NCBI RefSeq assembly: GCF_000003815.2
Contig: NC_049992.1
Span: 16,716,467 to 16,780,466, forward strand
Reading direction: 5' to 3'
Source of the DNA: Branchiostoma floridae
Lineage: Eukaryota > Chordata > Leptocardii > Amphioxiformes > Branchiostomatidae
Length of the DNA: 64,000 bases
Positions 63,743 through 64,000 of the stretch are shown one piece after another. The position numbers and the translations under genes are program-made. Below the pieces are notes generated by a model. It made no database searches, had not been told where the DNA came from, and saw only the letters and a program-made list of their open reading frames with translations. Numbering within the stretch: position 1 is the stretch's first letter; each line of letters starts with the position of its first letter.

Positions 63743-63963
63743 GTAACGCTCGTTTGTCTTTATCCGCGGGGTAACCTATATCCGTTGTTTTCAACAGCAA
63801 CGTATTGAGGGCTATCATGCGGACGAAATGTGAGTTCAAACTGCTATATTTTGAAATGATTACAATCTGAAACAACCGTCCATCGACTTGATATCCCTAA
63901 ATGTGCTGTTTTGAAAAGCAACGAATATAGGTTACCCCACGGATAAAGGTGAACTAGCGTTAC
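63743..63963. mobile_element. 221-bp palindromic MITE (GTAACGCT...AGCGTTAC)
   Basis: The left arm (GTAACGCTCGTTTGTCTTTA, then TCCGCGGGGTAACCTATATC) mirrors the right arm (GATATAGG-type, then TACCCCACGGATAAAGGTGA and ACTAGCGTTAC) over about 55 bp. The non-paired centre is about 110 bp. Confidence 0.8.
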
Positions 63964-64000
63964 TGGGTTTTATACAGTGGCGTCCACGAAATACGCTTAC

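Overview
The window looks like draft genomic DNA from an invertebrate deuterostome, most likely a lancelet (Branchiostoma). It has short phase-conserved exons in long introns, GT-AG splice sites, tRNA-derived SINEs, many short inverted-repeat elements and two N-filled assembly gaps. There are no operons, CRISPR arrays or other prokaryotic features. Gene assignments rest on protein families I recognise from reading the translations; no database search was possible.

Layout. From 1 to about 9.1 kb I see no convincing gene, but there is a striking cluster of six perfect TGACGTCA (CRE) octamers in the first 4.3 kb, plus small tandem and inverted repeats. From 9.4 to 32.8 kb the minus strand carries a complete M28B metallopeptidase of the NAALADase / glutamate carboxypeptidase II family (closest in feel to NAALADL1). 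I traced about 20 exons whose phases join; all five zinc ligands and the catalytic glutamate are present. From 42.7 to 59.3 kb the plus strand carries a complete seven-exon YEATS4 (GAS41) gene predicting 229 residues. A short plus-strand first coding exon of an unidentified gene starts at 60,618 and its continuation lies in or beyond the remaining sequence.

The peptidase locus is the unusual part. (1) Two homologous, phase-matched copies of the exon that encodes the substrate-pocket segment (13,410-13,503 and 12,803-12,902) look mutually exclusive: using both breaks the frame. The acceptor of the second sits directly behind a CTG/TTG triplet repeat. (2) Four 59-nt mini-exons, each with its own acceptor and donor, repeat the last 59 nt of the transmembrane exon inside the following intron. 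(3) One PA-domain exon (22,478-22,599) is frameshifted next to a 17-bp local duplication. (4) The 5' end can be assembled in at least two phase-compatible ways, from start exons near 41.8 kb and 47.1 kb; the latter would make the gene overlap YEATS4 on the opposite strand.

Mobile DNA includes a 2.1-kb Harbinger-like element with a TAA target duplication, a 337-bp hAT-like MITE with an 8-bp target duplication nested in a SINE, several other MITEs, retroelement tails, a 1.4-kb minisatellite and a palindromic repeat that straddles the first assembly gap.
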